51,976 nt of DNA from positions 1-51,976 of the forward strand of contig CAJJBN010000013.1 in assembly GCA_905182435.1 (NCBI GenBank), in the 5' to 3' direction. Every line of letters starts with the position of its first letter. The stretch's first letter is position 1. This stretch comes from Opitutaceae bacterium BACL24 MAG-120322-bin51. GTDB taxonomy: Bacteria > Verrucomicrobiota > Verrucomicrobiia > Opitutales > Coraliomargaritaceae. Positions 20,395 to 29,815 of the stretch are shown piece by piece. The position numbers and the translations under genes were made by a program. The notes beneath the pieces were generated by a model. The model was not told the DNA's origin and searched no databases. It saw nothing but the letters and a program-made list of their open reading frames with translations.

Positions 20395-21570
20395 CTATTT
20401 ACGAACCTTATCGACGTAGCGCTCAATACGATCAGTCGCTTCGATAATTCGCTCGTAGCTGGTGGAGAAACTCGCACGGGCAAACCCAGCACCACTCGGG
20501 CCAAAGGCCGTGCCAGGAACGATCGCAACTTCTTCCTCGGTCAACAAGCCTCGGCAGAAGTCCATCGAGCTCATCCCAGTCGATTGGATCGAAGGAAATG
20601 CGTAGAATGAGCCCTTCGGCAAGTGACAAGTAAGGCCGGATTCGTTGAAGCGACGCACGATCAGATCACGACGACGATGGTATTGCTCCTTCATCTTCGC
20701 GACCGCAGGGCCGCCGTTTTTCAATGCCTCAATCGCCGCTTCTTGAGAGAGAATCGGCGCACACAGCATACTATATTGGTGCACCTTCATCATCGCCTCG
20801 ATCAGCGGGGCGGGGCCACAGGCGTAACCAATCCGAAAACCGGTCATGGCAAATGCCTTAGAAAATCCATGCAGAAAAATGGTGCGCTCCTGCATGCCTG
20901 GCAGCGTCGCAATACTGGTGTGCTCGCCCTCGAAGGTCAACTCGGAGTAAATCTCGTCACTGATCACCAATAGATCCTTTTCAATCGCGAACTTGGCGAT
21001 GCGCTCGAGCTTCGCACGCTCCGTCACGCCGCCAGTCGGATTGGTCGGGAAGTTGAGCATCAGCACCTTACAACCAGGCTCCCAAGCGGCTTCGACCGCA
21101 TCCGGGTTGATGCCGAACTGATCTTCCGCAGAGGTGCCAATGGCAATCGGCTGCGCATGCGCCAGCAAGATGCTAGGACTATACGAAACATAGCAAGGCT
21201 CGTGATAGAGCACCTTATCGCCCGGATTGAGTACCGCACGCAGGGCAATATCTAAGGCCTCGGACACGCCGACGGCGACCAGGATCTCGTTGTCGGGATT
21301 GTAACTCAGCTCAAAATTATGCTCGACGTAAGTGTTGATCTCTCGGCGCAGCCGGATGAGGCCGAGATTGTCGGTGTAGCTGGTCTTACCTTTTTCCAAG
21401 GCAAAGATCGCAGCCTCGCGAATATGCCAGGGTGTAACGAAATCAGGTTCACCGATACCCAGCGAGATGGCCTGCGGCATCGCCGCGACGATCGCAAAGA
21501 AATCGCGAATACCAGAACGAGGCAGGCTCACTACGTGATCCGCCACAAAGCGTTGGCTGACGTCTGCCAT
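20395..21570 (-). CDS. Class I/II aminotransferase
   Basis: 391 residues, PLP-dependent fold type I. Visible are the IGEPDFVTPWHIREAA loop, YTDNLGLIRLR, NFPTNPTGGV, ISDEIYSELTFEG, and the PLP lysine in HGFSKAFAMTGFRIGY. The specificity is not decidable; these often act on aromatic or branched amino acids, or as PatA-like enzymes. Its ATG overlaps the stop of the upstream Lrp-type gene by one base (TAATG), so the two are coupled and the regulator probably senses an amino acid related to this enzyme. Confidence 0.92.
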   Translation of the reverse strand: MADVSQRFVADHVVSLPRSGIRDFFAIVAAMPQAISLGIGEPDFVTPWHIREAAIFALEKGKTSYTDNLGLIRLRREINTYVEHNFELSYNPDNEILVAVGVSEALDIALRAVLNPGDKVLYHEPCYVSYSPSILLAHAQPIAIGTSAEDQFGINPDAVEAAWEPGCKVLMLNFPTNPTGGVTERAKLERIAKFAIEKDLLVISDEIYSELTFEGEHTSIATLPGMQERTIFLHGFSKAFAMTGFRIGYACGPAPLIEAMMKVHQYSMLCAPILSQEAAIEALKNGGPAVAKMKEQYHRRRDLIVRRFNESGLTCHLPKGSFYAFPSIQSTGMSSMDFCRGLLTEEEVAIVPGTAFGPSGAGFARASFSTSYERIIEATDRIERYVDKVRK

Positions 21571-22052
21571 TATGCACTCACAGCAGGTTTATCGCTGTCC
21601 TCAACTGGAGATAAAAGTAAATGCCCCTGCTCTTTATATGCACGTAACATAAAGTGCGTGGCAGTGGACAACACACCCTCAACACTGGCGAGACGTTCCG
21701 ACACAAAAGTCGCAACATCACGTAGGTCACTGCCTGTTGCGATCACCAGCAGATCATACGAGCCAGACATTAAATAGCAGGACTCCACCGAATCAAAACG
21801 ACTGATTCGTGCCGCGAGGCGATCAAACCCGCCATCGCGCTCGGGACTGATCTTCACTTCGATGACCGCTCGCACGATCGTTTCCTGAGCGCGCTCTGGA
21901 TTGAACACAGGGCGCCAACCGAGGAGGATCTCTTCCTCCTCAAGGCGCTTCAATTCGGCGGCAATGTCACTTTCGGACAGGCCCAGCACCTGCGCCATTT
22001 GGCCAGTGTTAAGGCGTTCACCCTCAAGAAGTAGTTGCAAGACAGAACTCAT
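21570..22052 (-). CDS. Lrp/AsnC family regulator
   Basis: About 160 residues. The N-terminal winged HTH (LNTGQMAQVLGLSESDIAAELKRLEEE, about residues 14-40) is followed by the ligand-binding RAM/ACT-like domain (VIEVKISPERDGGF ... VESCYLMSGSYDLLVIATG). I prefer the ATG at 22052 (MSSVLQLL), as the 15 upstream codons do not look like an Lrp start. It is translationally coupled to the aminotransferase, a pair expected to work in amino-acid metabolism. Confidence 0.9.
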   Translation of the reverse strand: MSSVLQLLLEGERLNTGQMAQVLGLSESDIAAELKRLEEEEILLGWRPVFNPERAQETIVRAVIEVKISPERDGGFDRLAARISRFDSVESCYLMSGSYDLLVIATGSDLRDVATFVSERLASVEGVLSTATHFMLRAYKEQGHLLLSPVEDSDKPAVSA

Positions 22053-22157
22053 AGATGGGCAAGTAAAAGTGCTAAACTGACAAAAAGCAAAATACAAAAT
22101 ACAAAAAGGCCTACTTTACCGCTCACTAGAATAAGCCTGACCCCCACGAGTGCTTTT

Positions 22158-22420
22158 TTAACTCGATCTCAACCTGCCCAGTGCCACATGCAGTGCATCG
22201 ATGATCCGCTCTAAGGCCTCAATAATGCCATCCAGACGCTAAGGGAAACGTGAGGATCTGGCAGCTTTGCAGACAGCGCCGGTGCTAAATTCGCGGTGAC
22301 TTGAAAAATGTCCCCGATAGACTTTTCGGGGAATTGCTGAATTGCAAACTTGAGTCGCTCAAAGTCAGACATCGCTGTCTGCCGTGCCGTCCGTTTGGCT
22401 ATATTTTTTAAAAGTCCCAT
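22158..22420 (-). pseudogene. Small protein of unknown function, one-base deletion near its end
   Basis: The frame starts MGLLKNIAKRTARQ at 22420 and, as written, ends at 22211. Near 22240 a missing base hides the natural continuation RLDGIIEALERIIDALHVALGRL, an amphipathic helix that runs to a TAA at 22158-22160. The repaired protein has 87 residues, basic N-terminus and helical ends. It begins 1 bp after the stop of a 26-residue membrane peptide (22422-22502), so the two are probably translated together. No family recognised. Confidence 0.55.
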
Positions 22421-22421
22421 A

Positions 22422-22502
22422 TTATTTCTTTAGTCGTTGAGAGTCCGCGCGCCGTCGGCGGTAAACCAAGACGATGAAAAGTAATAGTGTAATGTATATC
22501 AT
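22422..22502 (-). CDS. 26-residue single-helix membrane peptide
   Basis: MIYITLLLFIVLVYRRRR followed by ADSQRLKK: one hydrophobic helix then a positively charged tail, so it should sit in the inner membrane with the tail inside. The stop TAA is followed after one base by the ATG of the next gene (TAATATG), a coupling arrangement. It is too short for similarity-based naming. It could be a real small membrane protein or the leader of the next gene. Confidence 0.5.
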   Translation of the reverse strand: MIYITLLLFIVLVYRRRRADSQRLKK

Positions 22503-23072
22503 AACTTATTTTTAATACTCATAAATGGCTTTGTAGGACTCGCCATCTATCAAAATAGTATTTTCTGATTGAAGAATCATCAACCAGTAAGCTACATCTG
22601 CTTATTATTAATTGCTATTTTACGTTATTTTAACATGACATCAATGACCCCTAGGCTATCAGCTTAAAGCCGTCGCGAGGGCCTTCACCGCCTGGCCTCG
22701 ACCCCTTATGGCGATTTAGATTTATCCAGCACCCGAGCTGCCAGCTTGCACCGAAGCGTCAGTATCCCCGCTAGATTTGCATGAGTGTATCATTTAACAC
22801 TGACGACACTTTACGGCGCCAAGGACACATCCTACCAAGATCCCACACTGTGCCTTCAAATAAACATCGATTAATTAATTAGCTCAGATACCTAACCGAA
22901 GTATTGACGAACCCCTAAACATTCTCAATCTGTTATCCATTGACGGAGGAAGTTCGCTTCCTTGAGCGACAGACCCAAGACACACAACCAAGCCACAATT
23001 GGCTAATCAGTGGTTAAGTTCAGAATATTCGAAACTCAATCACCTCCTTAAGCAGTTGATCTTTAAATGTTT
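22503..23072. other. Gene-free, AT-richer stretch
   Basis: About 570 bp with no coding frame of note, before tRNA-Thr. It is lower in GC than its surroundings. A short string CACCTCCTTA near 23041 resembles the 3' end of 16S rRNA, but the flanking sequence does not match rRNA. Confidence 0.45.
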
Positions 23073-23148
23073 GCCGAAATAGCTCAGTTGGTAGAGCAAT
23101 TCATTCGTAATGAATAGGTCGCCAGTTCGATTCTGGGTTTCGGCTCCA
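23073..23148 (+). tRNA. tRNA-Thr(CGT)
   Basis: A cloverleaf is readable. The acceptor is GCCGAAA with TTTCGGC, the D-arm is GCTC AGTTGGTA GAGC, and the anticodon stem ATTCA/TGAAT encloses loop TTCGTAA (anticodon CGT, codon ACG). The T-arm has loop TTCGATT. The discriminator T is followed by an encoded CCA (23146-23148). Confidence 0.95.
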
Positions 23149-23264
23149 TTGATACCTAAGCTTGAAACACTTCTGCAATCGTCAAGCCCCTCCGCGCGCC
23201 ATCTGCTTGCAACAAGATCACGGCTCGCATATATCTAAAAACTCTACAGAGTCTGACTCATAAT

Positions 23265-25736
23265 ATGGAACTACGCCCACAACTACTGCAACTTTTAGGC
23301 ACTAAAGACTACGTGCCCATGCGGCGCGAAGAGATTTTCGCCGTCCTTAAAATCGGCTCTAAAGAAATGGCTGCTGCCCACAGCCTACTCGATGAAATGC
23401 TCGAGCGCGGCGAGATCGCTCGCCTCAAGAAGGACAAGCTCTGCATCCCTGATGATGCCGATCTCGTCAGCGGCCGCATCATGTTCCGCCAAAACGGCGC
23501 GGCCACTCTAATCCCCGAATCCACCACCGGCAAACCCTCTGGCCCTGGCGCTGGCTACCCCGTCGCAGTCGAAGACACGGGAGTCTCGCTACATGCCGAC
23601 CAAGTGCTCGCACGCATTATACAGCGGCCGCAGCAAAGTCCCTTTCGCGGCAAAGGCCGGCAGCGTCCGGTCTACGATCCAAACGAAAAGCCGAATGTGC
23701 GTGTTATTCGTATTCTTAAACGCGCCCGCGAAGCCATGCCCGGCACTCTAGAGAAAGGTCGCCACACCTACTACGTCGTCCCAGACGATCCTCGCATCAC
23801 TCAAGACGTGCTAGTACCTGAGCCCTCGAACAGCGGCATTAAACCGATTCCCAAGGTGGGCGACAAAGTCGTGGTCAAACTACTCGAATGGAAGCAACGC
23901 CACCTCAATCCAGAAGGCGAAATTAGCGAAGTACTCGGCCGCACGCACGAGCCCGATGCCGAGTTCAAAGCCATTTTGTTTAAATACAACCTCAACCCGC
24001 AATTCCCCTCTGCCGTTGAGAAGCAAACCGAGGCCATCCCCGACCACGTCCGCGAACAAGACACCGAAGGCCGTCAAGATTGTCGCGACATTTTCACTTT
24101 CACCATCGACCCAGACGACGCCAAAGACTTTGACGACGCGATTTCTGTAGAACAGTTAGACGACGGCAATATCCGCGTTGGCGTGCACATCGCTGACGTC
24201 AGCGCCTACGTCAAGCCAGGCACAGCGCTCGACGTTGAGGCTCAGGAACGCGCAAACAGCACCTACCTGGTTGGCACCGTCATCCCGATGCTGCCACACG
24301 CGCTGTCCAATGGCCTTTGCAGCCTAGTCGAAGCACAAGACCGGCTCACGAAGACCTGTTTCATTACCTTCTCTGATCAAGCCGAGATCGTGGCCGTCGA
24401 CTTCGCCAACACCGTCATCTGCAGTAATAAACGCCTCACCTACAAGCAGGCCTTTGCGTTTATGAATGAGGACGACCTCGACGTCGTGCGCAAGACGCCG
24501 CTGCCGCCGAAACACCAGACAGGCTCGACCGGACGCTCACTCGACGAAGTCAACGACGACGAGATGATGCTGCTGCAAAAGTATATTCGCAAGAGTTGGG
24601 ATATCGCCACGATACTACGCCAGCGCCGCTTCAAGAACGGCTCGCTCGACCTCGACATGACTTCGGTCAAACTTTACGTCGATGAGGAAGGTTACACCGA
24701 CCGCATCGAAAAAGAGTTCAACGACGAGAGCCACCAGCTGATCGAAGAGTTCATGCTCTCCGCCAATGAACAAGTGGCCCGCGCGATGAAGCGCTCCAAC
24801 TTCCCCAGTATCTATCGGGTCCACGACGAACCGGAGGACGAAAAGCTGCAGGAATTACGCGAGACGATGATCACCTTCGGCGTGCAATGCGGCAACCTCA
24901 GCAAGCCACGCGAGATGAGCATGCTACTCAAAAAGCTCAAGGAGCACCCACAGGGCTACACGCTTAAAGTCCAGGTGCTACGCAGTCTCAAGCAGGCGCA
25001 ATATCGCGCCAGCGCGGATGGCCACTACGGCCTCGCCAAGCCCGACTACACCCACTTCACCTCGCCGATCCGACGCTACTCCGACCTGATTGTACACCGT
25101 GTACTCGACGGCTACATGCACAAGACTGGCGTCGATTCGGCGCCCAACGAGCCCGACATCCGCTACACGCAAGGCAAGCTGCTATCACTCGGCGACCACC
25201 TCAGCGTCGCCGAGCGCAACAGTGTCGATGCCGAGCGCGACTCAGTCAAAACCAAGCTCCTCGAATTCTATGAACGCGAACTGAAGAAGCCCGAAAAGGA
25301 ATCCTTCAAAGCCATCATCACTGACGTCAAAAATCACGGTTTGTTTATCGAACTCACCGACTCGCTCGCGTTCGGCATGGTGCACATCTCTCAACTCGAT
25401 GACGACTTCTACCACGCAAGCGACGACGGCACTTCATTAATCGGACGCCGCACGCATAAGACGTATTCACTTGGCCAACACATCATGGTCGAAGTCAATC
25501 GTGTGGATCGCTACAAGCGTCAGATCGACTTCCGCGTCACTGCGACAACTGGCAAGATTGAGCGCCGCCCCGATCAAAAAAACAATCGCCGCAGCAAAGG
25601 TCGCCAAGCATCCGCCGACCGTATCAAAAAAGGGGGCCACAAGCGCTCCAGCGTCGCGCCACTCACCCAAGGTGGCGGTGCAAAGAAGCGCGCCAAGACC
25701 AGCGCACGGCCCTTTAAGAAGGGTAAGAACAAATAG
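23265..25736 (+). CDS. rnr: Ribonuclease R
   Basis: 823 residues, a processive 3'-5' exoribonuclease that degrades structured RNA. Domain order is an N-terminal winged helix (residues 1-65, [16 protein letters not shown]), cold-shock domains (about 70-250, with [14 protein letters not shown]), and the RNB catalytic domain from about 270. The RNB domain carries [13 protein letters not shown], whose Asp residues bind Mg, and [18 protein letters not shown]. An S1 domain (about 680-765, [20 protein letters not shown]) precedes a Lys/Arg-rich tail of about 60 residues. Complete. The gene follows tRNA-Thr by 116 bp and is followed by a hairpin array. Confidence 0.96.
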   Translation: MELRPQLLQLLGTKDYVPMRREEIFAVLKIGSKEMAAAHSLLDEMLERGEIARLKKDKLCIPDDADLVSGRIMFRQNGAATLIPESTTGKPSGPGAGYPVAVEDTGVSLHADQVLARIIQRPQQSPFRGKGRQRPVYDPNEKPNVRVIRILKRAREAMPGTLEKGRHTYYVVPDDPRITQDVLVPEPSNSGIKPIPKVGDKVVVKLLEWKQRHLNPEGEISEVLGRTHEPDAEFKAILFKYNLNPQFPSAVEKQTEAIPDHVREQDTEGRQDCRDIFTFTIDPDDAKDFDDAISVEQLDDGNIRVGVHIADVSAYVKPGTALDVEAQERANSTYLVGTVIPMLPHALSNGLCSLVEAQDRLTKTCFITFSDQAEIVAVDFANTVICSNKRLTYKQAFAFMNEDDLDVVRKTPLPPKHQTGSTGRSLDEVNDDEMMLLQKYIRKSWDIATILRQRRFKNGSLDLDMTSVKLYVDEEGYTDRIEKEFNDESHQLIEEFMLSANEQVARAMKRSNFPSIYRVHDEPEDEKLQELRETMITFGVQCGNLSKPREMSMLLKKLKEHPQGYTLKVQVLRSLKQAQYRASADGHYGLAKPDYTHFTSPIRRYSDLIVHRVLDGYMHKTGVDSAPNEPDIRYTQGKLLSLGDHLSVAERNSVDAERDSVKTKLLEFYERELKKPEKESFKAIITDVKNHGLFIELTDSLAFGMVHISQLDDDFYHASDDGTSLIGRRTHKTYSLGQHIMVEVNRVDRYKRQIDFRVTATTGKIERRPDQKNNRRSKGRQASADRIKKGGHKRSSVAPLTQGGGAKKRAKTSARPFKKGKNK

Positions 25737-25773
25737 TATCAGGGAGGGGCGACCTCCGAAACTGCCTTAAACC

Positions 25774-25992
25774 GCGTGGAAGCGACACTCTTGTCGCTTT
25801 GCTCAATCCAAGGCTGCGAAGCGTGGAAGCGACACTCTTGTCGCTTTGCTCAATCCAAGGCTGCGAAGCGTGGAAGCGACACTCTTGTCGCTTTGCTCAA
25901 TCCAAGGCTGCGAAGCGTGGAAGCGACACTCTTGTCGCTTTGCTCAATCCAAGGCTGCGAAGCGAATGGAAGCGACAAGAGTGTCGCTTCCA
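25774..25992. repeat. Four exact 47-bp tandem repeats plus an inverted end hairpin
   Basis: Units start at 25774, 25821, 25868 and 25915 with a period of exactly 47 bp. Each holds the palindrome AGCGACA-CTCT-TGTCGCT and the spacer TTGCTCAATCCAAGGCTGCG. The array ends with a perfect hairpin GGAAGCGACA-AGAG-TGTCGCTTCC (25968-25991). Since 47 is not a multiple of three, frames crossing it are not genes. It lies between convergent rnr and the vWA gene and may end transcription of both. Confidence 0.92.
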
Positions 25993-26004
25993 CTCCCCCC
26001 CCGA

Positions 26005-27096
26005 CTACTGCGAAAAATCACTAAACTCGCCATCAAAGCGGCGGGTGATCTGCTCAATCGCAGCCGCCGCTTCGGGCTCGACCTTGAAGCCGATGAAGTG
26101 GATGCGCGGCTCGATCCCGTACTGGCGAGTGAGCGCGCGCAGCGTCTTATCCACATCCTTCCACGGCACATCGCCCGCGCTGGTCTTGGCGGTCTTGCCA
26201 CGCTGAAAATCGCCGTCGGATACAATAAAGATCACTTCAGGCTCCATTTGAAACGCGACCGTAAGCGCCCCTTGGATACCATCTTCGGCGAAAGGCAGCT
26301 GCGTTGTCTTGCGACTTGAACGCACATTCTCCGCGATCCAACGCTTCGCCTCCTGCTTATTACGCGCACCCGCAGCGACCATATAATCACGAAAGGTGCC
26401 GACCTGCCGTGCAAAAGGCACTAGCCCGAATAGCGTGTTGGCATTCAACCCGCCCACCAGCATCGACAATTCGCGCACAAAGGCATCCGTCGTCACCCCC
26501 GCTGCGCTCGCCTTGTTCCAGACGGTCGAGCTATTATCGAACAAGATCAAAATACGCTGGCCGCTGTCTTCGATGCCAAACAACGAGGCCGAGGACGACC
26601 CCGTCTTCAACCCTTGCAAAGCACCCAACACACCAGATTGCCCGAGCAAGGCATCCGACTGTAAGGCTGCTGGATTGCGTTCAATCGGATTAAATTCACT
26701 TTTAGGCAGAGCAGGCAGGGAGGGCAGCGCATCTGGCAGTAAAGCCGCCGTACTAATTCGCTCCATCTGCATCGGCGAACTCGCGGCATTCTGAAACGCC
26801 GCCAGCGCCACCTTATGCTGCAGCTCTTTTTGCGGCAGATAAATCTTCTTTTTCGCAACGAACTCAGGATCTGAGCGGAATTCCGGCACCAGCACCACCA
26901 CAAATACCGCAAGGCCCAACACGCCCCCCTGAATCAGCAACGCCAACAGCAGCGGCCCGAACTTCGAATAGCGGCCGGCTCCAATCCAGCCGCAGATTCT
27001 TTTGCTAATAAATCCATACAATAAGTCAAACTGCTTAATAAATAGGCGAATAGCAAAACCCGAGTCATAAAAAAAGTGGCTTGCTTGGCTCACCAA
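26005..27096 (-). CDS. Membrane-anchored von Willebrand factor A-domain protein
   Basis: 363 residues. A cytoplasmic N-terminus is followed by one transmembrane helix at about 46-68 (FGPLLLALLIQGGVLGLAVFVVVLV) and then a linker. From about residue 175 comes a vWA domain: RILILFDNSSTVWNKA (DxSxT of the MIDAS metal site), a central LVGGLNANTLFGLVPFA helix-strand, and EVIFIVSDGDFQRG (second MIDAS Asp). Such proteins act in protein-protein contacts at the envelope. The annotated start could be one of several; the real one may be closer to the membrane helix. Just upstream, the tRNA-Asp promoter faces the other way. Confidence 0.8.
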   Translation of the reverse strand: MVSQASHFFYDSGFAIRLFIKQFDLLYGFISKRICGWIGAGRYSKFGPLLLALLIQGGVLGLAVFVVVLVPEFRSDPEFVAKKKIYLPQKELQHKVALAAFQNAASSPMQMERISTAALLPDALPSLPALPKSEFNPIERNPAALQSDALLGQSGVLGALQGLKTGSSSASLFGIEDSGQRILILFDNSSTVWNKASAAGVTTDAFVRELSMLVGGLNANTLFGLVPFARQVGTFRDYMVAAGARNKQEAKRWIAENVRSSRKTTQLPFAEDGIQGALTVAFQMEPEVIFIVSDGDFQRGKTAKTSAGDVPWKDVDKTLRALTRQYGIEPRIHFIGFKVEPEAAAAIEQITRRFDGEFSDFSQ

Positions 27097-27137
27097 CCGC
27101 CCTGCGGCAAAATCTCACAAGAACGTGAAAACACCGC

Positions 27138-27165
27138 TTGACATCGAAACTCCGTTTTCTACTGT
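27138..27165 (+). promoter_or_regulatory. Promoter of first tRNA-Asp
   Basis: TTGACA (27138-27143), 16-bp spacer, TACTGT (27160-27165), 19 bp before the tRNA. The same layout occurs before the second copy, which supports it. Confidence 0.55.
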
Positions 27166-27184
27166 CTGCGTTTTCCAACTTTTA

Positions 27185-27261
27185 GGGGTAGTAGCTCAGT
27201 TGGTTAGAGCGCCTGCCTGTCACGCAGGAGGTCGCGAGTTCAAATCTCGTCTATCCCGCCA
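27185..27261 (+). tRNA. tRNA-Asp(GTC), copy 1
   Basis: Acceptor GGGGTAG with CTATCCC, D-arm GCTC AGTTGGTTA GAGC, anticodon stem GCCTG with loop CTGTCAC (anticodon GTC), T-loop TTCAAAT, discriminator G and an encoded CCA (27259-27261). Followed at once by a terminator. Confidence 0.95.
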
Positions 27262-27266
27262 TTTAA

Positions 27267-27299
27267 GCCTGCTGATTGTCACAATCAGCGGGCTTTTTT
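27267..27299 (+). terminator. Terminator of tRNA-Asp copy 1
   Basis: GCCTGCTGATTG (27267-27278) pairs with CAATCAGCGGGC (27282-27293) around a 3-nt loop, followed by six T. Confidence 0.85.
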
Positions 27300-27320
27300 G
27301 TGCCTATATCAATCGAACTT

Positions 27321-27394
27321 GGGAGGGACGAGCTCCGCCTCGTCCGCAGTATGCCAGCTCAGGATCGACGGACGAGGCAGAGTTCGTCCCTCCC
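27321..27394. repeat. Long inverted repeat between the two tRNA-Asp genes
   Basis: 26-bp arms (27321-27346 and 27369-27394, two mismatches) starting GGGAGGGACGAG and ending CTCGTCCCTCCC-like, around a 22-bp loop. No gene lies in it. It belongs to the general class of dispersed hairpins in this genome. Confidence 0.8.
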
Positions 27395-27501
27395 ACCAAT
27401 GACTTCGCGTATTTTCGCTCACCTGAGCGGGCAAGCTTTAGCCAATTGAAGTGCCCCCAAACAGTCACACACATTATTCTGATTTCAGGCGAAAACACCG
27501 C

Positions 27502-27529
27502 TTGACTTCAAAGATCCGATTTCTACTGT
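27502..27529 (+). promoter_or_regulatory. Promoter of second tRNA-Asp
   Basis: TTGACT (27502-27507), 16-bp spacer, TACTGT (27524-27529). Same distance to the tRNA as in copy 1. Confidence 0.5.
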
Positions 27530-27548
27530 CGGCATCTTCCAACTTTTA

Positions 27549-27625
27549 GGGGTAGTAGCTCAGTTGGTTAGAGCGCCTGCCTGTCACGCAGGAGGTCGCG
27601 AGTTCAAATCTCGTCTATCCCGCCA
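27549..27625 (+). tRNA. tRNA-Asp(GTC), copy 2
   Basis: Identical to copy 1 over the whole tRNA and the following terminator. CCA encoded at 27623-27625. The duplication also includes a diverged promoter region upstream. Confidence 0.95.
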
Positions 27626-27630
27626 TTTAA

Positions 27631-27663
27631 GCCTGCTGATTGTCACAATCAGCGGGCTTTTTT
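27631..27663 (+). terminator. Terminator of tRNA-Asp copy 2
   Basis: Same stem and T-run as after copy 1. Confidence 0.85.
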
Positions 27664-27871
27664 GTGCCTCCGTGAAACTGACACTGCGGTGTCACAATGA
27701 AACCTGCCCCGCCATGAACAAGATATTCATCCTCCACGCTGGCGCGACACACCAACTTTCACACAAAAACACAAATTCAGCCTTGAACCATTCCGCTGAA
27801 TTTCCAGCTTAATCAAAGCGATGCATACGGGATCTGATCAGGCCTGGAGCGGAGCACTCTGATTCCCATCA

Positions 27872-29815
27872 ATGGCACTCTCATTTTCCAGAAATAAAAA
27901 CTCCCTGCGCCGCATGAAAGCTGGCCTCAGTCGCCTCGTCGGCACGATCGAGACGATGAAGGAGAACCTCAACAACCAAGAGGAGGAATATGAATACGTC
28001 TGGGAATACGAGGACGACGACTCCACTGAGGAGCTCGAAGAAGACGAATTGCCCGAAGCAGTCGTCGCCGACGTGCGCCGCGAAGAAGCCACTGTCGCTG
28101 CCGAACAAGCACAACTCGCCCAATGGCGCAGCGAGCTAGAGGGCATCCTCAAAGATCGCGCCGAGCGTGGCCACTATTTTAAAGACTATGCCAACGAGAG
28201 TCAGCAGCGCTACGAACGCATGCTACAAAGCGCCCGCGATCAACTCGCAGGCATCGACCCGCGCTCGCGTGAGATTGCCGAACTAGCCGAGCGCGAAGCA
28301 GACGAGAGCACCACGGCCGCAGAACTAGAGGCAGAGCCTGAGCCAATTGCGCAACCCGTCGACATCGCCGACTACAAGGCCCCGAGCCTAGACCTGCTCG
28401 ACAAAGCCGACGCCGAATCGGTCACACTCGTCACTCCCGAAGCACTGGAGGCTCAGAAGAATACACTGCAAGACACTTTGGATAGTTTCGCCGTCGATGC
28501 CTACGTTTACGACGCGCTGATCGGCCCGCGCATCACCCAGTTCCGCGTACAACCGGGCATGGGCGTGCGCGTCGAGTCCATCACCAACCTGCAAAAGAAC
28601 ATTTCCCTCGGACTCGCCACTTCCAGCATCCGCATGCAGGCCCCGATCCCAGGCGAACCATTTGTCGGCATCGAAATCGGCAACACCAATTCCGTCCCCA
28701 TCTCACTGCGCTCTCTACTCAGCACTAAAGCATGGCTACAGAACGACTGCGAGATCCCGCTAATCATGGGGCTCGACATTCAAGGCAAGCCGATCATCAC
28801 CGATCTGGCCAAAGCCCCGCACCTACTCATCGCTGGCGCCACGGGCAGCGGTAAGTCCGTCTGCATGAGCACGCTCATCCTCAGCCTGCTATACAATTTC
28901 AAACCCGATGAGCTGGAACTGGTGCTGATTGACCCGAAGCGCGTCGAGTTCGGCCTATTCCGCACCATCCCTCACCTGATTCACTCCGTCGTGGCCGATG
29001 CCAAGCCCGCCGTTCAGGTGCTCAAGTGGGTCGTCAAAGAGATGGAGCGCCGCTACGAAGTGCTCGCCGAGAAACAGGTGCGCAATATCGCTGGCTACAA
29101 TGACAAGGCCGAGGTGGATGGCTTCAAGAAGATGCCCTTCACCGTCGTCATCATCGACGAACTCGCCGACCTAATGATGACTTCCAAAGGCGAAGCCGAA
29201 GGCGCGCTCGCCCGCATCGCGCAACTTTCCCGCGCCGTCGGCATCCACACCATCGTGGCGACCCAGCGACCCAGCGTGAATGTCATCACTGGCATCATTA
29301 AAGCAAACTTCCCGACCCGCGTCGCGTTCCAGGTTTCCTCCAACGTCGATTCGCGCACGATTCTCGACTGCAAGGGCGCCGAAAGCCTACTCGGCAAAGG
29401 TGACTTCCTTTTTAATCCCCCAGGCATCGCCCGTCTGATTCGTATCCAAAGCCCGATGGTGGAAGATCACGAAATCAAGAGCGTGGTTGAGTACATTTCC
29501 GGTCAGCGCCTGCCAGAGTTCCGCGTCGATCTGAAATCTATCCCGGCCTCGGGCGAAGATCAGTCCGGCAGCCAGATGGGGATCGATGGCATCGAAGGTG
29601 AGGACGACGAAGCACTCTTGAAGAAGGCCATGCTCACCGTGGCGGAATCACAAAAGGCCAGCACCAGTTTCCTACAACGCCGCCTACGCATCGGCTACAA
29701 TCGCGCCGCCCTACTCATCGAAGAGCTCGAAGACCGTATGCATATCGGCCCGCAAAACGGCTCCACGCCACGCGAAGTTTTCTTAACACCGGAGGAAGTT
29801 GAATGGTGCAAATAA
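27872..29815 (+). CDS. ftsK: FtsK/SpoIIIE-type DNA translocase without membrane domain
   Basis: 647 residues. The motor has Walker A LLIAGATGSGKSV (about residues 322-330), Walker B VVIIDELADLMM (about 426), the ATQRPSVNVITGIIKANFPTR element, and the C-terminal gamma winged helix (STSFLQRRLRIGYNRAALLIEELE) that reads KOPS-like sites. FtsK pumps chromosome ends through the septum and activates dimer resolution. Instead of the four N-terminal transmembrane helices it starts with about 60 mostly basic residues, a very acidic stretch (EEEYEYVWEYEDDDSTEELEE near residues 46-66) and coiled-coil. No membrane segment is encoded in the 200 bp upstream. It overlaps the next gene by 13 bp. Confidence 0.92.
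   Translation: MALSFSRNKNSLRRMKAGLSRLVGTIETMKENLNNQEEEYEYVWEYEDDDSTEELEEDELPEAVVADVRREEATVAAEQAQLAQWRSELEGILKDRAERGHYFKDYANESQQRYERMLQSARDQLAGIDPRSREIAELAEREADESTTAAELEAEPEPIAQPVDIADYKAPSLDLLDKADAESVTLVTPEALEAQKNTLQDTLDSFAVDAYVYDALIGPRITQFRVQPGMGVRVESITNLQKNISLGLATSSIRMQAPIPGEPFVGIEIGNTNSVPISLRSLLSTKAWLQNDCEIPLIMGLDIQGKPIITDLAKAPHLLIAGATGSGKSVCMSTLILSLLYNFKPDELELVLIDPKRVEFGLFRTIPHLIHSVVADAKPAVQVLKWVVKEMERRYEVLAEKQVRNIAGYNDKAEVDGFKKMPFTVVIIDELADLMMTSKGEAEGALARIAQLSRAVGIHTIVATQRPSVNVITGIIKANFPTRVAFQVSSNVDSRTILDCKGAESLLGKGDFLFNPPGIARLIRIQSPMVEDHEIKSVVEYISGQRLPEFRVDLKSIPASGEDQSGSQMGIDGIEGEDDEALLKKAMLTVAESQKASTSFLQRRLRIGYNRAALLIEELEDRMHIGPQNGSTPREVFLTPEEVEWCK

Noticed and set aside
23030..23055. 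ATCACCTCCTTA resembling the 3' end of 16S rRNA
   Set aside because: Only about 12 bases match; the upstream sequence has nothing of the 16S 3' domain and no 23S follows.
25774..25961. CRISPR-like appearance of the 47-bp array
   Set aside because: The units are identical over their whole length, so there are no variable spacers, and no cas genes are near.
25776..26319. Several overlapping plus-strand frames of 82-157 codons
   Set aside because: They run through the 47-bp tandem array in all three frames and into the antisense of the vWA gene; the repeat causes the openness.
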